Origin: Arthrobacter methylotrophus
Lineage (GTDB): Bacteria > Actinomycetota > Actinomycetes > Actinomycetales > Micrococcaceae
Assembly (NCBI RefSeq): GCF_039539965.1
Contig: NZ_BAABED010000001.1
Location: 3,038,001-3,102,000, forward strand
DNA length: 64,000 nt
Direction: 5' to 3'
Shown: in pieces, positions 7,543-16,157 of the stretch
Layout of the letters: each line of letters starts with the position of its first letter
Position numbering within the stretch: position 1 is the stretch's first letter
Notes under the pieces: generated by a model
Databases searched by the model: none
Told to the model about the DNA's origin: nothing
Seen by the model: the letters and a program-made list of their open reading frames with translations, nothing else
Position numbers and translations under genes: made by a program

Positions 7543-8766
7543 CTAGAGCGCGCGGACTCCGGCCCGCCACACAGCGAACGTCAGCGGGATGCCGGGCCTG
7601 TACGCCAGGTGCGTTGCCGACGGCGCCCTGAGCATATGGAGATCGGCGCGGTGCCCGACGGCGATCGAACCCACCGCCCGTTCGCCGTCGACGTCGTTGC
7701 CCGACTCCCGCCCCAACGCCAGCGCACCGCCGTAACTCGCCGCCCGGACGGCCTCGTGGACGCTCAAGTGCATTTGCAGCACCGCAGTTGTGACACAAAA
7801 AGCCATCGAACTCGTGTATGAGGTGCCGGGGTTGCAGTTCGAGGCCAACGCAATCTGCACCCCGGCGTCGAGCAAAACCCTGCCCGGAGCGAGCGGCTGC
7901 CGCGTTGAGAGATCACAGGCCGGCAAGCACGTGGCCACTGTGCCGCGCGAACCCGATCCAGTGGACGCGTCCCAGCCGCTCCACGAGCCCGCGAGCGCCT
8001 GGATATCGGCCTCGCAAAGGTAGTTGACGTGGTCAACGCTCGCCGCGCCGAACTCGACAGCCAACTGGACACCGGGCCCTTCACCCAGCTGGTTGCCGTG
8101 GACACGAAGGCCCAGCCCCGCTTCACGGCAGGCCGACAAGACGCGGCGGGATTGCCCTTCGGTGAAAGCACCGCGCTCGCAGAACACATCGGCCCAACGC
8201 ACGTACGGGCGGACGGCGTCGAGCATCGGGCCGCAGACGAGGTCCGTATATTCCTCGGGATCGACGCCGGCAGGGACCAGGTGCGCGCCCAGGTAGGTGA
8301 CTTCGTCCACCGTGGCCGCGGCGATGCGTGCACTGCGGGCCTCGTTCTCAAGGTCCAAGCCGTAGCCGGTCTTGCTCTCGAGGTAGGTGGTGCCTTGGGA
8401 GACGGCTTCGTCCACGCGTCCGGCGGCGAGGCGCGTCAGTTCCTCGTCGCTCGCGGCACGGGTGGCGCCGGTGGTGACCGCGATGCCACCGGCGCTATAA
8501 CTCTGGCCCGCCATCCTCGCCTCAAATTCGGCGGTGCGGTCCCCCGCGAAGATCAAGTGCGTGTGCGAATCCACCCATCCCGGGAGCACGGCGCGGCCTC
8601 CCGCGTCCACGCGCTCATCGGCCGAGGGAGCCTCCGAGGCGTGGCCGATCCACGAGATCCGCTCACCTTCGATCACCACGGCCGCATCCTGGAGGACACG
8701 ATGCTCCGAGTCCTGGGTCATCAGTTCGCCGATGTTGCTAATCAGTGTGCTCGTCTGCCCGCTCAT
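7543..8766 (-). CDS. hutI: Imidazolonepropionase
   Basis: 407 aa amidohydrolase, the usual HutI length. It hydrolyses imidazolone-5-propionate to formiminoglutamate in histidine degradation. Metal-site signatures are DSHTHLIFAGDR (HxH, about residue 70), RVHGNQLGEG, VDHVNYL and LASNCNPGTSYTSSM. In the last the position I expect to be the metal-ligand Asp is Asn, which may be a clade feature. The ATG at 8766 begins the conserved MSGQTSTLISNIGEL; the longer frame upstream is the 5' neighbour's intergenic sequence. It lies 11 nt after a FAD oxidoreductase. No hutH, hutU or hutG is in the window, so the rest of the pathway must be elsewhere. Confidence 0.9.
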   Translation of the reverse strand: MSGQTSTLISNIGELMTQDSEHRVLQDAAVVIEGERISWIGHASEAPSADERVDAGGRAVLPGWVDSHTHLIFAGDRTAEFEARMAGQSYSAGGIAVTTGATRAASDEELTRLAAGRVDEAVSQGTTYLESKTGYGLDLENEARSARIAAATVDEVTYLGAHLVPAGVDPEEYTDLVCGPMLDAVRPYVRWADVFCERGAFTEGQSRRVLSACREAGLGLRVHGNQLGEGPGVQLAVEFGAASVDHVNYLCEADIQALAGSWSGWDASTGSGSRGTVATCLPACDLSTRQPLAPGRVLLDAGVQIALASNCNPGTSYTSSMAFCVTTAVLQMHLSVHEAVRAASYGGALALGRESGNDVDGERAVGSIAVGHRADLHMLRAPSATHLAYRPGIPLTFAVWRAGVRAL

Positions 8767-8777
8767 GAACCTATTGT

Positions 8778-9875
8778 TCAACGGCGGATGGACCAACGGG
8801 CGGCGGCGAGCGCCCCCGGTGTCCGGGATACGGGACTGGCCTCCGAACCATGGCAAAGGATTGCAGCTGCCGCGAGTTCGGCGATCGCGGAGGATGTCTG
8901 AAAACCGTAGCCGCTTTGGCCCGCGAGCCAGAAGAAACCAGGAGCCTCCGCGTCGAAGCCCACCACCGGTACGCCATCGGCAGCTTCCGTGCGCAGCCCG
9001 GTCCAGGCCGAGGCGACCGAATGGATGCCCAGCGAAGTCAGGGAATTCAACCGGGCCACGAGCTCTTCCACGTCGCCGGGCCGCGGCCGCGCGTCCTCGG
9101 CGCCGCTCGGCACCTTCTCCGACGGCGAGATCAGGACTTGTTCGCCTTCGCGCCGGAAATAATACGAATCGTCCGCCGCAGCCACCAAGGGGCTGCCAGG
9201 CGGAAGGGGGCGTTCGACGTCGACGATCGCCGCCGTCCGGCGGTACGGCTGCAATCCGAGCTTCTCCACCCCGCTAAGCACCGCAAGTTCGTCCGCCCAG
9301 GCACCGGCCGCATTGACGACGACGCCGGTCTGGAAGCCCTCCAGCCCGGCCCCCAGTTGCCATCCGGAGCCGAGTCGCTGGGCCGAGTGCACCCGCGCGC
9401 CGGTGATGATGTCCACTCCCCCGGCCTCGGCGCGTTCCTTGTGGTCCTCCAGCAGCACTGGTGCGTTACAGGCGAAGGATCCGGTATCCAGCCCCGCAGC
9501 CGTGAAAGACCCCGGATTCAGTGCCGGGCACAGTTCAAGGGCTTCGGCGTGCGTGATGGAATGCATGTGCCCGCTGGCTTCCGCGCGGACCGTCGCTTCG
9601 TCGCCCACCAACATGAACGAGCGCGGCTCCAACACCGGTACCGGCAACTCGGCGTCGCGGGCAGCCATGAGTTCCAGCGTGCGTACCGTGAGTTCCTGCA
9701 CGACGGCCGGACCGAGGCTGGGGATTAACTGCCGCGCCGAGCGGGAGGACGCGTGGTAGGCGAGCGTTTGTTCGGCTTCCACGAGGGCCACCGAACATTG
9801 GCCGGCCAAAGCGGAAGCCAGCGACAACCCGGCGATGCCGCCACCGACAATCACCACATCATAATTTGCAGCCAT
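8778..9875 (-). CDS. FAD-dependent amino-acid oxidase/dehydrogenase (DAO family)
   Basis: 365 aa. The N-terminal dinucleotide-binding motif VVIVGGGIAGLSLASAL is at about residues 7-23, followed by the VEAEQTLAYHASSRSARQL segment typical of glycine oxidase/DadA-like proteins. The C-terminus has PVVGFDAEAPGFFWLAGQSGYGFQ, the FAD-domain closing motif. It probably oxidises an amino or imino acid; the substrate is not evident. GGAGG lies just before the ATG at 9875. It is the first gene of a two-gene unit with hutI, which suggests, without proof, a link to histidine-derived or related compounds. Confidence 0.85.
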   Translation of the reverse strand: MAANYDVVIVGGGIAGLSLASALAGQCSVALVEAEQTLAYHASSRSARQLIPSLGPAVVQELTVRTLELMAARDAELPVPVLEPRSFMLVGDEATVRAEASGHMHSITHAEALELCPALNPGSFTAAGLDTGSFACNAPVLLEDHKERAEAGGVDIITGARVHSAQRLGSGWQLGAGLEGFQTGVVVNAAGAWADELAVLSGVEKLGLQPYRRTAAIVDVERPLPPGSPLVAAADDSYYFRREGEQVLISPSEKVPSGAEDARPRPGDVEELVARLNSLTSLGIHSVASAWTGLRTEAADGVPVVGFDAEAPGFFWLAGQSGYGFQTSSAIAELAAAAILCHGSEASPVSRTPGALAAARWSIRR

Positions 9876-9955
9876 CCCTCCATCCTGACAGCGCGGAAGC
9901 CTGGATGTAAGGGGACCGGTCGCGAAGTGATCGGTTTCGAAGGGCTTGGCTCGGG

Positions 9956-10426
9956 TTACTCCACCGACGACGGTTTGATGCCGCTGTAGGGAGTCCACCA
10001 GGTCAGGGGCGCCGTGACTGTGAAGCGCCGCCCTGAGATTGAGTCCGCGGGAATCCGCACGAAGTGGTCCTTCCTGCCCGCTTGCCAGGGAAAGAGCGGG
10101 AGGGCGAACGAGTCAACCACGTCCTCGGGCGCTTTCAGCGGGACAGCCTTGCCGTGGAGCACAACGCTCCAGGCGACGCCGGTGTCCTCATTGACACCGT
10201 CGACTTCCATGGCCACCGGGAATTCGCTCAGGGCGGCGTCCAGCTTTGTGCCTGTCCCCGTCCTGAAGACGACGGTCCCGTGGTCCACCGTGTAGTTGAT
10301 GGGGAAAATGTCCGGGCGGTCGCCGAGCCATACGGCGAGTCTGCCAACACGCACGCTTCTCAGGAGATTCCAGCATTCCTGGGGATCCAACACCTCGGCG
10401 GGAGCTTGCACTGCATCATTATTCAT
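9956..10426 (-). CDS. Pyridoxamine 5'-phosphate oxidase-like FMN-binding split-barrel protein
   Basis: 156 aa. LRSVRVGRLAVWLGDRPDIFPINYTVDHGTVVF shows the start of the PNPOx-like split barrel (quoted here in segments LRSVRVGRLAV and PINYTVDHGTVVFRT). The WSVVLHGKAVPL strand and the basic C-terminal segment ISGRRFTV fit small actinobacterial members that bind FMN, F420 or heme. A true pyridoxine oxidase role is unlikely at this length. It is a separate unit from the FAD oxidoreductase (80 nt gap) with its own -10 seven nt before the ATG. Confidence 0.8.
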   Translation of the reverse strand: MNNDAVQAPAEVLDPQECWNLLRSVRVGRLAVWLGDRPDIFPINYTVDHGTVVFRTGTGTKLDAALSEFPVAMEVDGVNEDTGVAWSVVLHGKAVPLKAPEDVVDSFALPLFPWQAGRKDHFVRIPADSISGRRFTVTAPLTWWTPYSGIKPSSVE

Positions 10427-10433
10427 AGTGCCG

Positions 10434-10439
10434 ATCCTA
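10434..10439 (-). promoter_or_regulatory. -10 element for leaderless PNPOx-like transcript
   Basis: TAGGAT on the minus strand, 7 nt before the ATG at 10426. The same hexamer and spacing precede birA. Confidence 0.45.
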
Positions 10440-10506
10440 GGCCCCGGATCCCGATCGGCACAGCAGGCCAGGTGCGGGTCAAGGGGCCAGGCAAGGGTCG
10501 GGGACT

Positions 10507-11907
10507 TTAGCGGAGGTACTGAAGCTGCTCGAAGTGATCGATGTAGGCGTCAAGGAGCTCTTGAGCCACCCTGACGGAATCCACCAGGGGGTTCATTGCC
10601 AGAGCCTTGTAGGCCGAACGCCGGGAGCCCGTCAGGGCAGCGTGGATGGTTGCGCGTTCCACTGCTTTGGCGTTGACGACGAGCCCTCGCGCGTAGTCCG
10701 GCAACGGCCGGGTGGGGAGGAGGCGGATTTGCCCGGCATCCACGAGGCAGGGTGCCTCGATGACGGCGTCGGCGTCGAGCTCGGCCAAGGTGCCCCTGTT
10801 GGGGACATTCAGGATCAGGCGGGCCGCCTCCCCTTGGCGGATGGCCCGCATGATGGCCAAGGCAACGGATTCGTATCCGCCGGTCACCAGGTCCTCGGGT
10901 GCCCGTTCGAAGGTTCCGGAGGCGTCCCTGTTGCTCTGCATATACGTCTCTTCGCGGTCCAGCTTGGTCTTTTCCCAGAGCCCGAGGGCTGCCTTCGACG
11001 TCGGACTCCGCAGGGCGGGCGCCGCTCCGCCGTCGTTCCCGTTCAGGAGGCCGTTGTAGAAGGACGATTGCTGCCGCGCCAAGTAGGCGCCGCGGGTGCT
11101 TTCGGCGCGGCGATCGGCGTCGAGCGCTTCCCGCCTGAAGTAGTAGTAGTGCAGATACTCATTGGGAACCGCTCCCAGCGCCTGGATCCACGAAGCGCCG
11201 AAGAGCCGGCCCTCCTCAAAGGACTCGATAGCGCCGGCGTCGGCCAGGAGGCGCGGCAGGACGTCCTCGCCGTCGACTACCAGTCCCCGTAGCCAGCCGA
11301 GGTGGTTGAGTCCGAAGTAGTCGATCTCCACGGAGCCATCGCGAAAGGCCGCCGCGCCGCGGTGGATTCCCGCTGCGAGGAGGCATCGCCTGGCCAGCCC
11401 GACCGGCGAATCGCAGATCCCCACCACCTTGGTGCCGAGGACTTCCGTCATGGCCTCGGTGATGACCCCGGCGGGGTTGGTGAAGTTGATGAACCAAGCC
11501 TCCGGCGCGTGCTTTTTCACGGCCTCGGCGATGTCCAGAACCACGGGGATGGTCCGCAAGGCGTAGGAAATCCCTCCTGCGCCCACCGTCTCTTGCCCGA
11601 TGACGCCGTGTTCAAGGGCAATCCGTTCATCGGCGGCACGCCCCTCCAGCCCGCCCACCCTGATGGCCGAGAAGATGAAGTCGGTACCGGGCAATGCCTC
11701 CGACAACTCGGTGAACAACCGCACTATCGGCGCATCGGGCATTCCCTCGGCCAGCTCAGAGAGGACCCTGGCGACGACGCCCAGGCGCGCGGCGTCGGCA
11801 TCAAACAGCCTGAGCTCGGTGACGCGGCCAGGTTCACGGTCCGCAAGCAGCGCCGAATAGACCAGCGGAACCCGGAATCCGCCGCCGCCCAGGATGGTGA
11901 GGATCAT
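10507..11907 (-). CDS. GH4 family glycosidase (6-phospho-beta-glucosidase type)
   Basis: 466 aa. The N-terminal NAD-binding loop is ILGGGGFRVPLVYSALL. The Mn-binding catalytic region shows NFTNPAGV, GICDSPVGL (metal Cys) and FGLNHLGW (metal His), all hallmarks of GH4 enzymes, which use an NAD-dependent redox-elimination mechanism on phosphorylated or free glycosides. The start ATG at 11907 lies 5 nt after the kbl stop, so it is probably cotranscribed with threonine catabolic genes, an unexpected partner. The longer frame to 11958 runs into kbl and is rejected. Confidence 0.88.
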   Translation of the reverse strand: MILTILGGGGFRVPLVYSALLADREPGRVTELRLFDADAARLGVVARVLSELAEGMPDAPIVRLFTELSEALPGTDFIFSAIRVGGLEGRAADERIALEHGVIGQETVGAGGISYALRTIPVVLDIAEAVKKHAPEAWFINFTNPAGVITEAMTEVLGTKVVGICDSPVGLARRCLLAAGIHRGAAAFRDGSVEIDYFGLNHLGWLRGLVVDGEDVLPRLLADAGAIESFEEGRLFGASWIQALGAVPNEYLHYYYFRREALDADRRAESTRGAYLARQQSSFYNGLLNGNDGGAAPALRSPTSKAALGLWEKTKLDREETYMQSNRDASGTFERAPEDLVTGGYESVALAIMRAIRQGEAARLILNVPNRGTLAELDADAVIEAPCLVDAGQIRLLPTRPLPDYARGLVVNAKAVERATIHAALTGSRRSAYKALAMNPLVDSVRVAQELLDAYIDHFEQLQYLR

Positions 11908-11912
11908 GGAAC

Positions 11913-13121
11913 TCAGAGCCCCGCGGCGGCGCGGCTCTTCACGAAGGCCTGGACACACGCCTCGACGTCCTCCGAGCTGTGTGCTGCCGAGAGCTGCACC
12001 CGGATCCGGGCGGCGCCCTTGGGTACTACGGGATGGCTGAACGCCGTGACGAACACTCCGTGGTGGAGCATCTCGTCGGCCACCTTCGCCGCAACCACCG
12101 CGTCGCCGAACATCACCGGAATGATGGCGTGCTCGCCGTCGAGCAGCTCGAAGCCTTCCTCGCTCATGCGGCGCCGGAACAAGGCGGCGTTCTCGAAGAG
12201 TCTGGAGCGGAGTTCTCCTGAGCCTTGGACCAGTTCAATGGCCTTGATCGTGGCTGCAACGATGGCCGGTGCCAGCGAGTTGGAGAAAAGGTACGGACGG
12301 GCCTTCTGGCGCAGCATGGCGACGATTTCCCTGCGGCCGGAAACGTAGCCGCCGGAGGCGCCGCCGAGGGCTTTGCCGAACGTGCCGGTGTAGATATCCA
12401 CCCTGCCGGAAACGCCCGCGTGTTCCGGAGTTCCCGCGCCCGTGGGGCCCATGAAGCCGACCGCGTGGGAGTCGTCCACCATGACCAGGGCATCGTGTTT
12501 TTCCGCGAGATCGCAGATGGCCTCGAGCGGGGCGAGGTAGCCGTCCATCGAGAACACGCCGTCGGTGACGACGATCTTGCGCCGGGCCGGCGCCTCGCCA
12601 GTTGAAGCCTCGATCAGCTTGGCTTCAAGGTCGGCCATGTCCTGGTTGGCATAACGGAAGCGCTTGGCTTTGCTCAGCCGGATGCCGTCGATAATGGAGG
12701 CGTGGTTCAGGGAATCGGAGATGATGGCGTCCTCGGGCCCGAACAGGGACTCGAAGACGCCCCCGTTGGCGTCGAAGCAGCTGGAGAACAGGATGGTGTC
12801 CTCGGTTCCCAGGAACTTTGAGACGTGGGCTTCGAGCTCAAGGTGCAGGTCCTGGGTGCCGCAGATGAAACGGACCGACGCCATGCCGAAGCCGCGCTCG
12901 TCCATGGCGGACTTGGCGGCCGCGATGATGTCAGGGTGGTCTGCGAGGCCCAGGTAGTTGTTGGCACAGAAGTTCAGGACAGTGTTCGCTGGCTCGCCGA
13001 GCTGGCCTGCGGCAATGTGGCTGGCTTGCGGCGAATCAATGTGACGTTCGGTCTTGAAGAGGCCTGCGGTGCGGATCTCGTCAAGCTCGCCCTGCAGCTG
13101 GTCTTTGATGCTTGAGTACAT
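11913..13121 (-). CDS. kbl: Glycine C-acetyltransferase (2-amino-3-ketobutyrate CoA ligase)
   Basis: 402 aa, the standard size for this PLP alpha-oxoamine synthase. It converts 2-amino-3-ketobutyrate and CoA to glycine and acetyl-Co[15 protein letters not shown] (residues 48-61), [16 protein letters not shown] (PLP-binding Asp and His) and [14 protein letters not shown] (Schiff-base Lys) are all present. It follows tdh by 54 nt and so takes the unstable product of threonine dehydrogenase. The start ATG at 13121 is preceded by AGGAG-like sequence (CCAGGAGCC on the coding strand). Confidence 0.95.
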   Translation of the reverse strand: MYSSIKDQLQGELDEIRTAGLFKTERHIDSPQASHIAAGQLGEPANTVLNFCANNYLGLADHPDIIAAAKSAMDERGFGMASVRFICGTQDLHLELEAHVSKFLGTEDTILFSSCFDANGGVFESLFGPEDAIISDSLNHASIIDGIRLSKAKRFRYANQDMADLEAKLIEASTGEAPARRKIVVTDGVFSMDGYLAPLEAICDLAEKHDALVMVDDSHAVGFMGPTGAGTPEHAGVSGRVDIYTGTFGKALGGASGGYVSGRREIVAMLRQKARPYLFSNSLAPAIVAATIKAIELVQGSGELRSRLFENAALFRRRMSEEGFELLDGEHAIIPVMFGDAVVAAKVADEMLHHGVFVTAFSHPVVPKGAARIRVQLSAAHSSEDVEACVQAFVKSRAAAGL

Positions 13122-13175
13122 GGGTGGCTCCTGGTACTGGGGGTAGAGTGCTGGTTTGGCGGACTTTACGGCGTC

Positions 13176-14222
13176 TTAGAGTTCGGTCCAGTCGAGGACA
13201 ACCTTGCCGCCCGTGCCGGCGCGGGCGATTTCGAAGCCCTCTTCCCAGTCGGTGGCGGACAGCTTGTCCGTGACGACGGCGGAAATGTTGCGGTGCAGAG
13301 CGGAGTTGGAGGACAACATGGCGCTCATGGCGTACCAGGTTTCGTACATCTCCCGGCCGTAGATGCCCTTGAGGGTCAGCATGTGGGTGACCACCTTGCC
13401 CCAGTCGATATCGATGGACTGGCTGGGCAAGCCGAGCATGGCGATGCGTCCGCCGTGGTTCATGTTGTTGATCATCTCAGGCAGGGCCGTGGGATGTCCC
13501 GACATTTCCAGGCCGATGTCGAATCCTTCACGCATGCCGAGTTCGAGCTGCGCATCCTTGACGCGCATCTTGGAAACATCGACAGCGAGGTCCACGCCCA
13601 TCTTCCGGGCCAGTTCGAGGCGGGGGGCGGAGACGTCCGTGATGGCAATCTTGCGGGCCCCGGCGTGGCGAGCGACGGCGATTGCCATGAGCCCGATGGG
13701 TCCGGCACCCGTGATGAGCACGTCCTCGCCGACCAGCGGAAAGCTCAGGGCGGTGTGGACGGCGTTGCCGAAGGGGTCGAAGATGGCACCGAGCTCGGGA
13801 GTGACGGAGGGATCGTGGTGGACCCAGACGTTGGTCTCCGGGATGACAACGTACTCGGCGAAGGCGCCATCGCGCTGCACGCCAACGGACACTGTGTGGA
13901 TGCACATCTGGCGGCGGCCGGCACGGCAATTGCGGCAGATTCCGCAGACCACGTGGCCTTCACCGGACACACGGTCACCGACCTTGACGTCGCGTACGTC
14001 CTCGCCCACGGCCACGACTTCGCCGTAGAACTCGTGGCCCGCAATCAGCGGCGCTTCGATGATGCCTTGCGCCCAGGCGTCCCAGGACTGGATGTGCAGA
14101 TCCGTTCCGCAGATGCCCGTGGTCATGACACGGATCTTGACGTCGCCGGGACCTTCCTCCGGCTCGGGCCGTTCGACGAGTTCAAAACCAGCGTGCGGAC
14201 CGGATTTGTAGAGAGCCTTCAT
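13176..14222 (-). CDS. tdh: L-threonine 3-dehydrogenase
   Basis: 348 aa medium-chain zinc alcohol dehydrogenase. The catalytic zinc site is [14 protein letters not shown] and GHEFYGEVV. The structural zinc cluster [15 protein letters not shown] is intact, and the Rossmann motif is [24 protein letters not shown] and the overall length are typical of Tdh and not of general alcohol dehydrogenases. It oxidises L-threonine to 2-amino-3-ketobutyrate with NAD for the downstream Kbl. It diverges from a LysR-type gene at 14337 that probably controls it. Confidence 0.94.
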   Translation of the reverse strand: MKALYKSGPHAGFELVERPEPEEGPGDVKIRVMTTGICGTDLHIQSWDAWAQGIIEAPLIAGHEFYGEVVAVGEDVRDVKVGDRVSGEGHVVCGICRNCRAGRRQMCIHTVSVGVQRDGAFAEYVVIPETNVWVHHDPSVTPELGAIFDPFGNAVHTALSFPLVGEDVLITGAGPIGLMAIAVARHAGARKIAITDVSAPRLELARKMGVDLAVDVSKMRVKDAQLELGMREGFDIGLEMSGHPTALPEMINNMNHGGRIAMLGLPSQSIDIDWGKVVTHMLTLKGIYGREMYETWYAMSAMLSSNSALHRNISAVVTDKLSATDWEEGFEIARAGTGGKVVLDWTEL

Positions 14223-14289
14223 GGGTCTTCCTCACTCAGGGATGGGGCGGTTTGTGTGCCGTTTCACTTCATTGAAACCTCACGAACGG

Positions 14290-14338
14290 TTTAGCACAAC
14301 TAGGTTTTTCTCAATCAACGATTTAGCATTTGCTAAAT
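14290..14338. promoter_or_regulatory. Candidate LysR operator: perfect palindrome plus half-site
   Basis: ATTTAGCA-TT-TGCTAAAT (14321-14338) is a perfect inverted repeat whose right arm overlaps the ATG of the LysR gene. A further TTTAGCA half-site lies at 14290-14296. Both are in the 114-nt tdh/lysR divergent region. Autoregulation by occlusion of the start region is the simplest reading. Confidence 0.6.
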
Positions 14339-15269
14339 GGAAGTGCATCAGCTCCAAATGCTCAGGGAACTAGGGGATCTAGGCAGTGTCAAGGCCGTGG
14401 CAGAGACCCTCATGGTCACTCCGTCCGCCGTCTCCCAGCAGCTCGCGCTCCTGCAGAAATCGGTGGATGTACCCCTCACCCGCAAGGAAGGCCGCGCCTT
14501 GGTGCTGACGGATGCGGGCCGGGTCCTCGCAGACGCCGGAGCCGCCGTCGTGAACGCCATGGCGGACGCCCGTGCCGCCATTGGCGCGTACCACGACTCG
14601 CCGGGCTCCACCGTGACCGTGAGCGCCTTCCACAGCGCGGGCCAGGCTCTCTTTGCGCCGCTTGCGGCCTTGCTGGCCGCCGCGCGCAGCACTGATCCGG
14701 AAAACAGCGTGCCCCAGGTGAAGCTCGCCGACGAGGACGTCGCCCAGGAAGACTTCCCGGGACTCGCCGCGCGGTACGACCTTGTGTTGGCGCACCGCAT
14801 GGAGCACAGTCCCGAGTGGCCCACCGACAAGGTCGCGGTGATCCCCCTCGCCGACGAACCGCTCGACGTCGCGCTGCCTGCCGGGCACCCGCTCGCGGCG
14901 CGCCGCGAACTCAAGCCGGCCGACGTCGTCGGGCAGCCTTGGGTGACCAGCCGCGCCGGCTACTCCCCCGCGGACGTGCTGGCCGCCGTCGTCGCCGTCA
15001 ACGGGCGTCCGGCCGATGTCCTGCACCGTATCAACGACTACTCCACGGTGGCCTCGCTCGTGGCGGCCGGTGGCGCAATCGGCTTGCTCCCCCGCTTCAC
15101 CGCCCAGCGCGTGTTGGACGCGGGCGTGGTGTTGCGTCCGCTGGCGGGGGTGAATTCGGTGCGCAAGATCGACATCCTGGCGAGGCCGGAAACCCTGAAA
15201 CGGAAATCGGTCATGACGGTCTGCGACGCACTGCAGACCGTCATGAGCGAACTTTCCGGGGCTTCTTAG
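14337..15269 (+). CDS. LysR family transcriptional regulator
   Basis: 310 aa. The winged helix-turn-helix (residues 1-60; GSVKAVAETLMVTPSAVSQQL) is followed by a type 2 periplasmic-binding effector domain that includes TVTVSAFHSAGQALFAPLAALL, VIPLADEPLDVALP and SLVAAGGAIGLLPRF. The recognition-helix region is canonical. It diverges from tdh-kbl-GH4 and probably activates or represses that operon; the effector may be threonine or a derivative (inference). Its start codon lies inside an 18-bp palindrome. A palindromic repeat element begins directly after the stop codon. Confidence 0.9.
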   Translation: MEVHQLQMLRELGDLGSVKAVAETLMVTPSAVSQQLALLQKSVDVPLTRKEGRALVLTDAGRVLADAGAAVVNAMADARAAIGAYHDSPGSTVTVSAFHSAGQALFAPLAALLAAARSTDPENSVPQVKLADEDVAQEDFPGLAARYDLVLAHRMEHSPEWPTDKVAVIPLADEPLDVALPAGHPLAARRELKPADVVGQPWVTSRAGYSPADVLAAVVAVNGRPADVLHRINDYSTVASLVAAGGAIGLLPRFTAQRVLDAGVVLRPLAGVNSVRKIDILARPETLKRKSVMTVCDALQTVMSELSGAS

Positions 15270-15334
15270 CCCAACTGACTCGCATTTGTTGACGTTTTGG
15301 AGGCTCAAAACGACAAAAACTGCGAGTTACTTGG
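15270..15334. repeat. Palindromic intergenic element, copy 1
   Basis: Starts CCCAACTGACTCGCATTTG, with a central GAGGCTCA, and ends in the complementary GCGAGTTACTTGG. It begins 1 nt after the LysR stop and lies between converging genes. Several mismatches to the 40801 copy make the stem imperfect. Confidence 0.85.
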
Positions 15335-15353
15335 CTGCGGGAGGGGACGCCCT

Positions 15354-15965
15354 CTAAACGCTGCTCCCGTAACCCAGCCGCCGTCCGCCGTCGTTGGGTG
15401 ACGAGGGCAGGGTACCCGCAATAATGCGGTTCGCTGTGACTGCACTGCCACTCTTGATGCCGGAGACCACAACGGTGTCTCCCGACTTCAGGTCAGTAGC
15501 CTTGATGCTTTGAAGCGACGGCCGCCGGCCTTGCGTTCCAGTTCCGGCCCCGGCGAGCTTGACGATGGTGGTAGACGATGTGATCGCGAAGCTCTGCGTG
15601 AAACCGTCATCGCTCTTCACGGAAATGCTCGAATCGCTGACGGACTGCACGGTGCCACGCTGTGTCACGAGCGTTGTGAATGTGCCGTCCTTGTTCTTGA
15701 CCGTGAACTCACTGTGGATCCCTGGGCCTGCGAAACCGCGCGGAAGTACGGGGAATGGCCGGGCCTTGCCGGGCGAAGGGGCAGGGGGCGCGGTAGCGCC
15801 GGGAGAAGGGGTAGCGGGCGACGCGGTGCTCGTAGGCGAAGCGCCCACGTACGAGGGGATGATCTGGCCGGCAGCCCAGACTGCGGCCACACCACCGCCG
15901 CTCAAGACGACGGCGATACCGCCGGCGATGAGAGCTTTACGAAGCCCCGGAGTCATGGTGGACAT
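15354..15965 (-). CDS. Membrane-anchored DUF5666-like protein
   Basis: 203 aa. An N-terminal membrane segment (about residues 10-32, ALIAGGIAVVLSGGGVAAV) is followed by a Pro/Ser/Thr/Ala-rich linker (about 40-70) and a small beta-rich domain. That domain has FTTLVTQRGTVQSVSDSSISV and LKSGDTVVVSGIKSGSAVTA, the pattern of DUF5666/OB-like modules. It is presumably exposed outside the membrane. No function is known to me. It is converging with the LysR gene, with a repeat element between them. Start uncertain between two nearby ATGs (15965, 15956). Confidence 0.7.
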   Translation of the reverse strand: MSTMTPGLRKALIAGGIAVVLSGGGVAAVWAAGQIIPSYVGASPTSTASPATPSPGATAPPAPSPGKARPFPVLPRGFAGPGIHSEFTVKNKDGTFTTLVTQRGTVQSVSDSSISVKSDDGFTQSFAITSSTTIVKLAGAGTGTQGRRPSLQSIKATDLKSGDTVVVSGIKSGSAVTANRIIAGTLPSSPNDGGRRLGYGSSV

Positions 15966-16070
15966 GGCCTAATCCTTTCTCCGCTCCTCCCCGAGCCGGT
16001 AAGGGGCGGGCAGCAAAGAACTGATGACTCCATGATGAGCCTTGAAGCTGTGTTCCGGCTGTGGATCCAG

Positions 16071-16138
16071 ACCCAACTAGCTCGCATTTGTTGTCGCTAT
16101 GAGGGCTCAAAACGACGTTAACTGCGAGCTAGTTGGGT
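16071..16138. repeat. Palindromic intergenic element, copy 2
   Basis: ACCCAACTAGCTCGCATTTG at the left and its near-complement AACTGCGAGCTAGTTGGGT at the right flank a GAGGGCTCA centre. It lies 19 nt downstream of the gatB stop codon on the minus strand. Confidence 0.88.
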
Positions 16139-16157
16139 GTGGCGGGAGACGGTGCGG

